From Plantago ovata (lineage: Eukaryota; Streptophyta; Magnoliopsida; Lamiales; Plantaginaceae), in the NCBI GenBank assembly GCA_028274465.1, contig CM051458.1, positions 104,486,855 through 104,550,854 of the forward strand: a stretch of DNA of 64,000 bases, written 5' to 3'. Made by a program: the position numbers and the translations under genes. Below, piece by piece: positions 32,924 to 44,577 of the stretch. The stretch's first letter is position 1; every line of letters begins with the position of its first letter. Below the pieces are notes generated by a model. That model had not been told where the DNA came from and made no database searches. It worked only from the letters and a program-made list of their open reading frames with translations.

Positions 32924-35741
32924 ATGAGGCCAGTTTTCTGTGGGAATTTTGAGTATGATGCTCGGCAGTCTGACCTTGAGAGGCTTTTCAGAAGATATGG
33001 CAAAGTTGACAGGGTTGACATGAAGTCTGGTAAGTGTCTTCTCCATGGAGTTGCATAAATTTCACATATGTTAGGTGTTCTGAATTGTATGTAGTAGATT
33101 AAGGTCTCAAGTGTTTCGGATGGAAACTTCACATAAATTTTTGGTCTTTTAAATCTACTGGAGAGAGTGATAGAAAAGAACAGGCATTTCACTTCAGATC
33201 AGTTCCAGAATATTGCTGCTGTAAACTTCATGCTTTAGGACTTACAAATTTAACTACTCAACTGGATAACCTAGATTATCCATATGTCCTTACTGGGGAA
33301 TACACATTCTCTCCCAGTGTGCTTGACTCATTCCGCAATAGGCATTGAAATTTTATTAGTTGTGCGAGGTTTGGCCTGTAAAAACACTGCCCGGACTGAC
33401 CAATACATACTCTAATGCTCAAGTTGTTTTTGCTCTGTATGGTATATATGATGTCATTACTGTTTTTATTTTCTGGTCAAGTGATTGTTTTTTTACCGTT
33501 GGTTTTTATTGAAAAGGTTCTAGTTAAAAGTTACAAAATATATACTCTTGAACTATAATGACACACATTCAAACAGAACTTTCTATTGACAAATCATATA
33601 AATATTTTATAAAAAATTAAGTAAATACTGTCACCATGGAGCATGTCACATGGACACTGAGGATTTAAATACGGCCGGGGCAGACGAGCTTCAGAAGGAT
33701 GTCAGCGCATATGAGCCACTTCAGCGGAGTGCATGTAATGAACATGCGCATAGTCGAAGACATTGTTTCCTTTGTTGAGTTTAGTGGGGTGTCAGGATGT
33801 ATTAAAGCCAAAAAAAGGTATATCTTTCAAAGTGTGGGACCCCCATACTCAATTAATTCTTTGACGCAGGATTTCATTGCCATGTTCAATCCTTGCTGGT
33901 GGATGCTTTCTTCCGCATTTCATTTCATGGCAGTGACAGGCATCCTCTTCTACTTTCCTAGAAGAGCCCTCTGATCAATCATCCATGGCATCGCCATCAG
34001 TCATTTTTCCGAGTCACTGTTGCCCCATTCCTCACGAATTTTGCGCACCCTCCATTTTTCCACATTACACGCAGACCTCGAAGCTGGGTCATCCGACTAA
34101 ATTGGAGAAAGCACTCACTTTTTGTTGTGATGTCATGTGACAATCCACCTTTGGATAGTTGACCCTTGACATTGATTAATTCACTGGACAAGGTCTGTTA
34201 CTGATGCAACTGGTAATTAATTTCTGGATAGACAGGATTGGTCTTTACTAATGTCATCAGGTGAAATGGTAGATGGTTTGATTATTAAATTGGACTGTAT
34301 CTTTTAAAACTAAAATAATAATCTTTAAGGATTGTTTCCTCACCTTTGTTGCATATGTTATCTTGAGGTGCAGTATAGTAAAAAATGTATTTATGTTATT
34401 TCTTCTGTCAGGTTTTGCTTTTATCTATATGGAGGATGACAGAGACGCAGAGGATGCAATTCGTGCACTTGACCGGATTGAATTTGGCAGGAAGGGGCGC
34501 AGACTCCGTGTTGAGTGGACCAAGGTAAATGACATATTGTGTTTTTCCTCGTGCTGTACATAGCTAATGCCTATCTTGTGATTGCTGCTCAACTGTATTC
34601 TATGGTGTCACAGCAAGAAAGAAGCAGCAGCAGAAGGTCGGAGAGCTCCCGGAAACCTGCATCCAATGCAAGACCTTCAAAGACCCTATTTGTCATCAAC
34701 TTTGATCCATATCTTACCAGAGAGAGGGACTTGGAGAGACATTTTGATGTTTATGGTAAGATCCTTAATGTGAGGATCAGGAGGAATTTTGCATTTATTC
34801 AGTTTGAAAATCTGGAGGATGCAACAAAAGCTTTGGAAGCTACAAACATGAGGTCAGTTCACTGGCAGAATGTTGAGAACTTCAACCCCTATATTTTCTT
34901 TATTGATATTTTGGAACTTGATTTTGATTGGACTGTTTTCTATGTGAAGCAAACTGCTGGATCGTATGATCACTGTTGAGTATGCTGTGAAAGATGATGA
35001 TGACAAGCGAAATGGATATAGCCCAGACAGAACTCGTGATAGGTCACCCAGGAGAGGAGGCTACGAGCGTGGGGCACGATCCCCCAGCCCCTATAGGAGA
35101 GAGAGGGGAAGTCCTGATTATGGCCATGGTCGTGCACGTAGCCCGAGCCCATATCGCAGAGAGCGTGGAAGTCCAGTGTATGCTCGTCGTTCAAGCCGCA
35201 GTCCTGGTCGTAGAGAAAGGAATGCTGAGTATGGCCGTGCTCGTAGTCCAAGTCCCAGGAAGGAGAGGGAAACTGATTATAACCATAAGCGCAGCCCAAG
35301 TCCTCCAAGAGAGAAGTCCAATGGTAATAACATGAATCACGAACCAAATCCTGGAAAGAAGATTGGCTCAGATTATGGGCGCTCTCCGAGTGGAAGTCCT
35401 CAGAGGGAAGAAGGAGAGAAGATTCCGAGCCCTGATGATTATGGCCGTGATAGGAGCCCTGCTTACAGTGATGGGGAGAGCCCTCCACCTGAGCGATATC
35501 GCAGGTATCCGTATCTTTCCTAATTTTTTTTTTGTTTCAGGCCTGGTTACTTCTAGTTCCCTCGGGTCTTTGGATTAAGTTACACATTACTTTTGGGGGA
35601 ACAAGTAACTCTACCAGGCTGTGGGTCTGCCAAATAAATTTTGTATGCTTTTCTTTAGTAATTTGTGTACAAAATATAGTCCTGATACACTTTTTGCTTG
35701 TCAGCCGATCGCCCCAGGCACGAGAAAGGTCTCGATCATGA
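32924..35741 (+). CDS. RS40: RS-subfamily SR splicing factor (RS40/RS41-like)
   Basis: Exons 32924-33029, 34412-34524, 34614-34852, 34950-35504 and 35705-35741 join into 349 residues. RRM1 (1-73) begins [20 protein letters not shown] and contains [23 protein letters not shown]2 (about 93-168) has [20 protein letters not shown] and [17 protein letters not shown], then [18 protein letters not shown] long RS domain follows with [16 protein letters not shown]-type repeats. Plant RS proteins act in spliceosome assembly and alternative splicing in nuclear speckles; phosphorylation of the RS domain controls them. The intron inside RRM1 (33030-34411, 1382 bp) is by far the longest, and in this family it is the known site of unproductive alternative splicing. 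The last exon codes only [12 protein letters not shown]. The start is the first ATG after the leader intron. Confidence 0.94.
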
Positions 35742-37000
35742 TCCTGAAGTTCTGTAATGGGAAAGTTTGCTAGATGCAATCTTACTGTTTTAAGATGTCA
35801 ACATCAATGTTATGTTACTGGATGATACTCATGAGATACTCAGTTGCCTTATTTAGGTGATTTTTCACTGGTCTTGTTAGTTGCATGTCGGGATATTGAA
35901 CTAAATGTAATGTCTGCTGTTGTAAGGTCTTGTACTGAGACGTTTTATTTGCATCTACATCACTACCATGTTGCGAATTTTGCTCAATTTAGTCTGTCGT
36001 GTATTACTCTGCTTCCTGCCTAGACCAAGCTCACAAAAGATAAATCTTATGGATGAACAGACAGATAAACATGGCATAAATGTCACTATGATAGTAATAC
36101 ACGACAATCATATGAAGTGTAAACTTCTAGGGGATTGAACAGACACAAGAGAGATCTCTGAGATTGTCTCTTCTGTATGTGTAGTTTAATCGTGTAATAA
36201 ATGGGGAAATATTGAATTGATTCTCCTCGTCGATGTAGATGTGTTCTCTTCAGATTATTGTGATGACATTGCAGTGTCTGATTCCTTGGTTTATTCTTTT
36301 CCTCTGCTAGGTCTTGTTTGCTATAGAATACAACTATTATTAATTGAACTAATAAGTTAAAAGCAATTTTCTGAGAATTTGAACGAATTTCCAGTAGCAG
36401 GGCATGGAAATTGCATAACAAGGTTTTGTAAAAGAGTTAACTCATTTAAGCAAAACAGTAGAGTTTGATTTCATGAGCAAAAATGCAAAATCATACCAAA
36501 TCACGAATAAGAGGAGACAAGATATTTATTCGGACGAAACAAAAATAACGGTCATGGATTGGAAATGTAGACCGGCAAAAGAGAATGAAATTCCTGGAGC
36601 AGTAACTAGAAAATCTGATTTGTATTGCTCTGTTTTGCCCTGTTCTGTTCTGTTCTGACACATGCGATATGTGCAAAAATTCAACGAACCAAATATCTAC
36701 GCTTCTTCTCTCTTTCAAAGGTCACATTCATGTTTGTATACCCAATTCCTGGTGATAATTGTAGTAGTTCAATTCTTCTTCTGCTTGTCCATCTTTCGTT
36801 CTTACTTCCATTCTGTGGAGTAGTAAACAGTTTGAAACTTGGAAGATGTTGCAACTTGCTCATGTGATGTCTAATCTAGAACTTGCTCTTTTTCCTATCA
36901 TAATCTCAACTCCTCCTCTTTCTTTACTATCTCATCCTTCTAATCTCTAATTCTCTAAAGTTTATTCATTCACAATCTGTGATTCTCTTACTTATTTATT
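35742..37000. other. 3' region of the SR gene and intergenic DNA
   Basis: 3' untranslated sequence followed by AT-rich DNA without a recognised gene. A TGTTCTG repeat lies near 36636-36655. Confidence 0.6.
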
Positions 37001-37495
37001 ATGGCCTCAAATTCAAATCCTAACAATTTGGAAGGAGATGAAGAGTTTCTAAATACGTTCGAGAGTGGTACTAATGCTACGAGGGCTTTGATTCTTCTAA
37101 TAATAATAAGATACGTAAGCAACTTGGTAAATTAGTTTACTACTTTACCAAGTGAAAGCCCTTTTTTTTTATTTCCTTTTCCTTTGTACGTTAAATTTTA
37201 TATATATATAAAGGGCTTACACATTTGGTAAAAAGTTTAAAGGTAACTTCAAACTTTTTACCAAGTGTGTAAGCCCCCTTTTGTTTTTGGCCAATTTTTT
37301 TTAAAAAAAATGATTTAGTATTGTAAATAAAAAAAAAAAATCAACCAAAACCGGCTGGTTCAAAACCGCAACCGACGGTTCTTGGAACCGTAACCGTAAC
37401 CGCTAGTTCCGGTTCCGGTTGAGAGATATTCACCAAATGGAACCGGCAGTTTTGGAAACGCCAACCGCCGGTTCCTCCAACCGTCCAGGTCTACT
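37001..37495 (+). mobile_element. Probable deleted hAT-like element remnant
   Basis: An ATG at 37001 opens a short frame, MASNSNPNNLEGDEEFLNTF, that ends after 44 codons. It is followed by hairpin-forming DNA (37112-37276) and by CCGGTT/AACCGG-rich DNA from 37345 to 37490 ending CAACCGTCCAGGTCTA. CCGGTT-rich subterminal DNA is typical of plant hAT elements. The short frame may be the N-terminus of a transposase. No target duplication found. Tentative. Confidence 0.35.
37213..37276. repeat. Near-perfect 26-bp hairpin
   Basis: Arms 37213-37238 and 37251-37276 pair with one mismatch around a 12-nt loop. The right arm contains TTTTTACCAAGTGTGTAAGC. A related, smaller inverted repeat (CTTGGTAAA...TTTACCAAG) lies at about 37111-37140. 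Confidence 0.9.
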
Positions 37496-37764
37496 TTTAA
37501 ATACTAAGTTTATTGAGCTTCATATAGTGTACATGTAATTGAGATTCGATGCTGCGTAATTTATAGAAAGTACTTGTCTTGTTACAAATTGTACTCTCCA
37601 GTATAATTGAGACATGACCGTCCTAAACTTAAACGTAACATTTTAGAAGAAGCCCATGCAATTTATGTTGTCATCTCCAGCAGTTAGAACCCAACACTAT
37701 TTCTCCTGCAATGTCAGCTTTCCACTCAACAAAATTCAAACACAATCAACCCTCTCCAGCAGTT

Positions 37765-38170
37765 AGAACTAGGAATGGCAATGGGCCGGGCTGGACAGGG
37801 CCGCCAGAGGCCCGGTCCTAGATCGGGACATTTGGCCCAGGCCCAGGCCCGACCCAAGCCCAAAAACGGGCCTAAAGTTTATGCCCAAGCCCAGCCTATC
37901 ATGGGCCAGGTCGGGCTCGGGCCTGGCCCAATTATTTTTTTTTCAAAAAAATTCAAAATCCGCATAGGAATTATTTTTTTTTTAAAAAAATTAAAAATTA
38001 AAATATTTAAGAAATTAGAAAAAAAAAATACTTCAAAAATTTATAAATTATTGGTTGTAGTGTATATTAAAATATATGATTCAATATAAATTTTTTATAA
38101 ACACAAAAAATTATGAAAAATGTATAAATTACAACTAATTTAATAATATTAGTTTCTTATACTAGTATTA
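37765..38170. mobile_element. hAT-like element end with GGGCC-rich subterminal DNA
   Basis: GGAATGGCAATGGGCCGGG at about 37772, followed by some 150 bp of GGCCC/GGGCC motifs, resembles the end of a plant hAT element. The rest is AT-rich with A/T-runs. No right end or 8-bp duplication was found, so it is partial. Confidence 0.4.
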
Positions 38171-38182
38171 TTAAATACTTTC

Positions 38183-38679
38183 TTATAGAGCATTCATAGA
38201 GGCGTGAAAAGGGAGGTCGATATACTTTCTTATACCAGTTTCTTCATCAGTGGGGAAGTATGCACCGAGGACTTCCGGATCATCCTTCATAATGGTTTTC
38301 AAAATGGGATTAACCGGAACCCCATCGATCTCCTCCATGCAATCATCAACAAAACGCGACTCTGGATGATTATATATATCTGGGGATGCTGCTTCTTCGT
38401 CTTCAAATCTGCCTGATTTTGCTTTTTTAGATCCAGATCCAGATCTCCTCCGCCTTATTTTTACTTTTCCAGATCCACATCTCCTCCGCCTTATTTTACT
38501 TTTCCAGATCCACATCTCCTCCACCTTATTTTTACTTCTGGAATCACGGGAACGGATGAAAACCAAAATCTGTTGATCGGAGCCATACCACCAAGGCAAA
38601 TCAGACGATTTTATTTTGATCGATCGACTAATTTTGGGTTTTCGGAGAGAATTTATTTTTTTTCTTTTCCTTTTTATAG
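38183..38679 (-). pseudogene. Unrecognised minus-strand gene fragment with TATA box
   Basis: A minus-strand frame of 138 codons (38183-38599) reads KNKVEEMWIWKSKIRRRRC, three diverged copies of a ~36-bp repeat rich in Arg/Lys/Gly/Ser, then FVDDCMEEIDGVPVNPILKT and DDPEVLGAYFPTDEETG. No ATG opens this frame before the internal Met. The ATG that does follow the TATA box (TATAAAAA at 38671-38678, minus strand) starts a different frame (MAPINRFWFSSVPV). The acidic C-terminal half looks like a real protein, but I do not recognise it. Either a frame-broken small gene or one with an unseen splice. Confidence 0.35.
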
Positions 38680-38704
38680 GGAAATGGGGATATATAGATA
38701 AAAG

Positions 38705-39188
38705 CTATGTTTTAAAAGCCGGGTTGAGCCGGCCGATCGAACCGTGGAAACCGGAACTCAACGGTCTGAAACCGCTATTTAAACGCTAAAAAGCCGGAGG
38801 TCCTAAAACCGGTGAACCGGAAAGCGGTTGAGCCGGAGGTTGAGCCGTTTTTGGGTTAAATTGCAAAAAAAAAAAAAAAAGAAAAAAAAGAAAGAGCAAA
38901 AGAAAAAGAAGCCTTTTTTCATCTATATCTTTATTGAATATGGATCTTCACCAAGTCATTTTACTTGATTGGTGATCATTTAATCTTGTTTAGTGTGATT
39001 TTTTTGGACGAAAATATGAATAATAATATAGTATAAATATATTAGTATTAGTATATTATATATATATTAATATTATAATGGTACACCGGCTCAACCGGCT
39101 CATAAAACGGCTCAACAGGTCCGATCCCGATTAAATCTTTTTTGGGGGGTGTCCGACTCAACCTCCGACTCCGTTTTTTAAAACATAG
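38705..39188. mobile_element. hAT-type MITE with perfect 8-bp target duplication
   Basis: A 484-bp element with 13-bp terminal inverted repeats CTATGTTTTAAAA and TTTTAAAACATAG, flanked by GATAAAAG on both sides (38697-38704 and 39189-39196). An 8-bp duplication is the hAT signature. The interior has CCGGTTGAGCC-like repeats near the ends and an AT-rich middle. No coding capacity. Confidence 0.92.
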
Positions 39189-39196
39189 GATAAAAG

Positions 39197-42100
39197 GATC
39201 TTTTTGGTGGGTGGGTGGGTGTAGTTATAAAATGAATACGGAAGCCTTCACTTTCAACGCCAGATCGTTTGCCCCTCTACACACACAATGGGGAATGGTC
39301 GCTACAACTACTTGTTAATTGTGTTGGGCTTATTAATTCGGTTGGGCTATGGGCTTTTTAATGTATCAATAACACGAAAAAAGGGTTAATGGGCTTAATA
39401 TTTTAAACAAGTACTTATCTGTTTTTCTGGATTCTATACGTTTGTTTTTGTTGACTTTTTTAGCCTAGTTTGACCTTCGATAAATCATAAATTACACCGT
39501 AAAAAAAATTAATAAATTTATATTATAAAAATAGAGTGACTAGACTTTCATAATATCATTTCACATTTTATTTTTACTGTGAGGTCCGCCATAGATTTAG
39601 TGTCTCAATAGGACGTCACTCGCCTCCAACTCTATTACGGCCACAATAAGGGCTTCCATAAAGTTGGAGAAGCGAACTTAAAGAAATTCAATCCTCAAAA
39701 CTTACTCTTGAGCCATGAACTAAACCCATCAACATCATTCATTTGTTCACGTGCATCGATAACAAAAACATGTATAAACTTGCGATACTACATAGAGGCT
39801 ACAACTCACCATTGTCGACATAATATAAAATCTTACTCCTGTCACGATAACTAGTCACCATTACGGGAAGTATCAAGGTTAGCTTAGGACCTTCTGATGT
39901 CGATCAATTACCCTTGAATATCCCAAAGACTGATAGTTCTGTATCCCTCTGAACTTTTCAATCTGTAAAAAATTTAAACACAGGGGGTAGGTCTTTGATG
40001 ACTTAGTGAGGGTTAAACGACAAATGAGAAAGCAAGAGATAAATGGCAGTAGAAATAAATTGAAGTAGATGACAATTCAACAGGTAGTATAATAGCGGAT
40101 CAGTTAACAATCAAGGAATGATAAACGAATAACAGTATCGAGCAGTACGGGTTCACTGTCTTGAACAGTAAAACTGATAACAGTATCGTGCAGTAAAACG
40201 GATATGAGCATGAATAACAGTAAAACTAAGATACCTCCTTTTGTCTCCCATAACTGTCATACTACCTTGTGCCTCCCTAGCCGAGGAGCGACCTCGCACG
40301 GTAAATGGATCAGCATGCCCGGGTGCATGCATAGTCAAACCGCAGAGTATAGCCAACCTCCGACTAGACTCGACGTCTGACGGGTGGGTTTCAGCACGTG
40401 ATGACAAATCCGACGGTTTGATCCGCCCGACAGTCATTCGCCACTGTCCCAGGGCTCAACGGATAACGGTAACTGTAATTGGTACATTATTCTTCATGCT
40501 CATTGAGATAACAGGAACACGGTCATGTATGAACACAAGAATACACGTATAGACCTCAAAAATTGAAGATATAGGGATTATGAAGGATTTGAGTTCCAAG
40601 GAAGGTGTCAGTAGTTTATATGAAGAGAGAAAATAAAAGCCATGAAAAGTCAACAATATAAGTAAAAGTCAAGGCGATAAAGGAACGAAGGTTCAAAAGC
40701 ATCAATCGCAAAGATACTGGTTAAGGAAAAATTAGGTTATGCAATAGATGGTCTTTACAAGTGAAAAATAAATAGGGTCCTCAGTGTAAAGAAGGGGCAA
40801 AGTAATCGAGAAGTGAAACACCAAGGTGTTGAATGATCAAAACTCGTCAACGGATACAACGAGGCCAATAGACAATCAATCACAAGGATGCCAAATAGGG
40901 ATAAAGTAGTTGAAGGCAACAAATGATTATTAATGGAGAAACAAGGAAGGTTCTCAATGTAAGTATAAGGGACATGGTGATCAGGAATTGAAACATCAAG
41001 GTGATGGATGAATAAATTTAATCAATGGAACGAGGACAATAGACATTCAATTTAGATATTCAAACAACTTGGCAGATGATCGAATTCGGATATTTACATG
41101 ACCATAGAAGTTGACAGTCCACAAGACGGATAACAGGAATGCCATAAAAAATGCTTTAAACGGATTAGCAACAATATACATGATAACAACGAATTGCCAA
41201 CGTAGATTTTGAAGAGGTTTAGACCCTAACCTTGTACCATTTCCAAAATATAACCAAGATTCGAGGTCGGATCCTCATAATTAACCCGTCACCTAAACAA
41301 GTTGATAATCAAGATAAATATACCGTATATGAATCGTTCCTTGAAATACTAAAGTTCCACTTGATCAAGCAACTATGATAATCTTTTATAGGCTCCTTAA
41401 TAAGTATTATGTATGAACAATTCTTCTCTTTAAGGCCAACAAATGCATTTTCTCATTTTGGACAGGAAACTACTCTTTGATTATCAAGACATTTCACATA
41501 TATATAACATCTTAAAATTTATTTTAAAAAATATTTCAAATAACTTCTGTGTCTTAGCTTTCTAAGGATTACTTTTAGTCCTAATTAAGATTAGTGAGCT
41601 AGGCATAATAATTTTTCTAATTCCAACACTCCTGGAGAGAGCAACGTTACTAACAAATTCATACAATATTTATGACATCTTATAATATTCCGATTCCAGT
41701 TGGAAGAGTTTAGCAACTCAAAATTCTATCAACACATAAAATTTCAATTTCATTTGAACACTTTATGATATTGAAAACCGAATTACAAACCGAGTCCCCA
41801 GTTTTATACATTTTACAGAAATACAAATTTGTTTGAATTTTAATTAATTCAAGAAAATTCCAATTGCAAAAATTCCAAATCTCAGAGATCATCCAACGTT
41901 CTGTCTACATCCATATAAATTTATATTAAAGTCTACTGTATTTTATATTTAATGAGTATTTTATAAAAACACAGCAGTTTAGCATACGAATTTGGTAAAA
42001 CTTTCAAATTTTAGCACCAAGACTCAAATTTATACATGCACACCTATCCGGAAATTCCTTTTCTTGTATTACAAATAGTTCATATGCTAAATATAGGATT

Positions 42101-42435
42101 AATCACATACTAAAATTGTAGACATCGATACACACCTAGTAGAATAAAAGTAGTAGTGTTATAAGTCAAATACTAAACATACTAATTTTAGTACTTGAAA
42201 CATCATACTAATTTTAGTATGGCAGAGAACGAGAAATACCTTGTTATTCTTCTTCCTATACTAATTTTAGTACCTTGACCTTTTTTTTTTAATAGAAATT
42301 CTTCTACATTCCAAAAAAAAAAAGAATAAATTTGTAAAATTGGCTAAGACCATGTTTGGGAAGAGAATAAGCTACGGTGCCTGAAAAATTGGTCAACATA
42401 AATTGATTTTTTTGGGGGCTATATGTAATTCTTTT
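39197..42435. other. Long gene-free region, repeat-like
   Basis: No conserved gene. 39420-39590 resembles, inverted, the block at 29980-30060 (a dispersed repeat). 40240-40560 is GC-richer with no long frame. About 40745-40925 and 40935-41060 are diverged direct copies (GAAACACCAAGGTGTTGAATGA versus GAAACATCAAGGTGATGGATGA types; both end with AATAGACA-TCAAT). This non-coding, internally repeated pattern could be the flank of an LTR element, but I see no TG...CA border or primer-binding site. Confidence 0.4.
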
Positions 42436-42443
42436 ACTCAGAG

Positions 42444-42871
42444 CTATGTTTTAAAACTCATGGTTCAACCGTAGGCTGGACCGGTTGAACCGGCAACCAA
42501 AAGGCAAAGAAAACTGTCTATAGAGGGCGGACCGGTTGATCCGCCTGGCCCGGAGGTTGAACCGTTCAAAAACCCGGAAAAAACCGGGTCAATCCAAAAA
42601 CAATGAAAAAAAAAAAAAAAAGAGATGAAAATGGTGTTTGAGGTTAGGCATATTGAATTATAGATTAACTTTTGAATAAGTGGTTGTAAATTATATTCTA
42701 TCTATAATGTTTTTTACAAATCTCATATATTATTTTCTAATATTCTTGAAATATTATGTAAATATATTATGATAAAATCAAGGTTGACTCCGGGTGACCC
42801 CTGGTTAAACCGGTTGAACCTCTTACGGAGGGGTATCCGGCTCGACCTCTGGGTCCGGGTTTCAAAACATA
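42444..42871. mobile_element. Second, older copy of the hAT-type MITE
   Basis: A 428-bp element starting CTATGTTTTAAAAC and ending GTTTCAAAACATA, flanked by ACTCAGAG (42436-42443) and ACTGAGAG (42872-42879), an 8-bp duplication with one mismatch. It shares the CCGGTTGAACC subterminal repeats of the copy at 38705-39188. The decayed right end and duplication suggest greater age. Confidence 0.82.
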
Positions 42872-42897
42872 ACTGAGAGGGGAAGATACGTGAACCG

Positions 42898-43676
42898 GGT
42901 GTTCAAAATCCGGTTTGGACTGGAATTTGGACCGCAACCGGACCGGAATATCCGGTTCCGGTCAGGCCTCGATAGGTTCTGGATCGGTTTCCGAACCATG
43001 CTTTTTGTGTATTCCGGTTTCCGGTTCGGTTCCGGATTAAAACCGGAAATATCTGATTCAGACCGGAGAGCCCCGAATTTAGTTTTGTCTTACTATTTTC
43101 AGTTATTAGTTTAGAGTTTCTCTTCATCCTTTCTCATTCACACCAACATAAACCTAATACATAAAACAAAGCCATCTCTCTCAAATCTGAATATTCACCT
43201 CCTTGTTTCTTCTTTCAACTTTCTTCCAATATGTATAATGTACTCCACAAACTTCAAAGGGTAAAATAGATGCAGGCATAGCTTTGCAAAGCTGGGCATC
43301 CATGGCGTGGGTGGAGAGTTTGAAGATATGGTGGAGTGAAAAGAGGGATTTGATTTGTGGCTATATTTAAATATTTAATATTATTTTTAAATTAAAATGG
43401 TTCATGGGGATTAGGGAAGATGTCGGGGTATTTGATCCATTTCTCCACCTAATTTCTATAGTACTCCCAACTCCATTGACGTGCTCCGGTATCTCTCTTC
43501 TTTTCCCTTTTTTTTTTTTAAATAAATTTCATTTTCCGGTCATATACGGTTTAAGACCGGACCGAACCGGAAAGTTCCGGTTCGGTTTGGACCGGAACAA
43601 TACCGGATCAGTTTCCGGTTCAGACTTTAGTGTGTTTTCTGGTCCGGTTCGGTCCGGTTTTGCACCGGTGAACACC
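42898..43676. mobile_element. CCGGTTC-rich non-autonomous element (hAT-like)
   Basis: The ends are inverted GGTGTTCA (42898) and TGAACACC (43669-43676). Both flanks inside them, 42900-43075 and 43545-43665, are dense in CCGGTT, CCGGAA and GGACCGG motifs, in keeping with a transposase-binding subterminal array. The middle is AT-rich with no protein. It lies 26 bp from the hAT MITE above. No clean target duplication seen. Confidence 0.55.
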
Positions 43677-44012
43677 AACGGGCTATCGCTAACAGGGGGT
43701 GTTGATGTAATTTTCCCTAATAAAATTGATTTATTAGAGAATTTGATTTAATGAATGTTTACAAAAACTAATTAAAAGTTAGAAAAATTGTAGAAGTGGT
43801 GTTTTCAACTCAACTTTTTGGACCAAAACAATTAAAATCCAGCCATCTTGATTTAAGGTAATATCTCAATGTATAAATTGTTGCAAACATTTAAAAAGAA
43901 CAACTTATCCAGTTATTTTTTTAAAGTAGTGATAAACTGGATAAATTAAATAGTTGCAAATATAACCATGCTAGTATTTAATTCAGTTACACATTAACAA
44001 CACTCAATGGCT

Positions 44013-44212
44013 AGTTACTTGTTGTCAATGTTGTTGCTGTCCACGGCTCTTTTTAATTTTGGGTGGTGTGCTTTCGCTCCGGCATGGCTTTTAGCTAGTA
44101 GTCTGGGAGCTTCCCGCTTTGTATCTTTAGTCTCGTTGTATGTTTTTTCGAGCATTCTTTATGCCCTCTTGTTATTAATATAATTTTGGCTGTTTCAAAA
44201 AAAAAAAAAAAA
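44013..44212 (+). mobile_element. Short 5'-truncated LINE end
   Basis: About 185 bp plus a poly(A) run of about 17, flanked by an 11-bp target duplication ACTCAATGGCT (44002-44012 and 44213-44223). The insert ends with TTATTAATATAATTTTGGC then the A-run, as plant L1 3' ends do. No coding sequence remains. Confidence 0.88.
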
Positions 44213-44577
44213 ACTCAATGGCTTGTCTGATACTATCCTCCATGTAAACTAACTAAGACACCATACTGCGAATCAAATAGACCTTAAGAAAGAAAGAAAA
44301 AAAAAATAGTGGAGCTCCACCTATCTCTGGCGGATATCTTTTGGTTTTTTAAATAACATTTTTCGCCCAACAAACTATTTGATTCTGAAAACATAAAGAA
44401 GAGCATAAAGGTAATCTCTGCATGTTAGTTCACACGTGGTCGAATTTGTAAATTAAAATGTACGAAGTAATTACTCGTCATCATTAATTACATCTCAGTA
44501 ATTTCTAATTTGTGGGGTTCATTATGAGAAGGACTTTCACAGTTAAAAGTAATAATTTGAGTTTGAAATATATAATA

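Noticed and set aside
34970-35488. 172-codon minus frame rich in His/Ser/Tyr
   Set aside because: It is antisense to the Arg/Ser-rich exon of the SR gene. Low-complexity RS coding leaves the opposite strand open.
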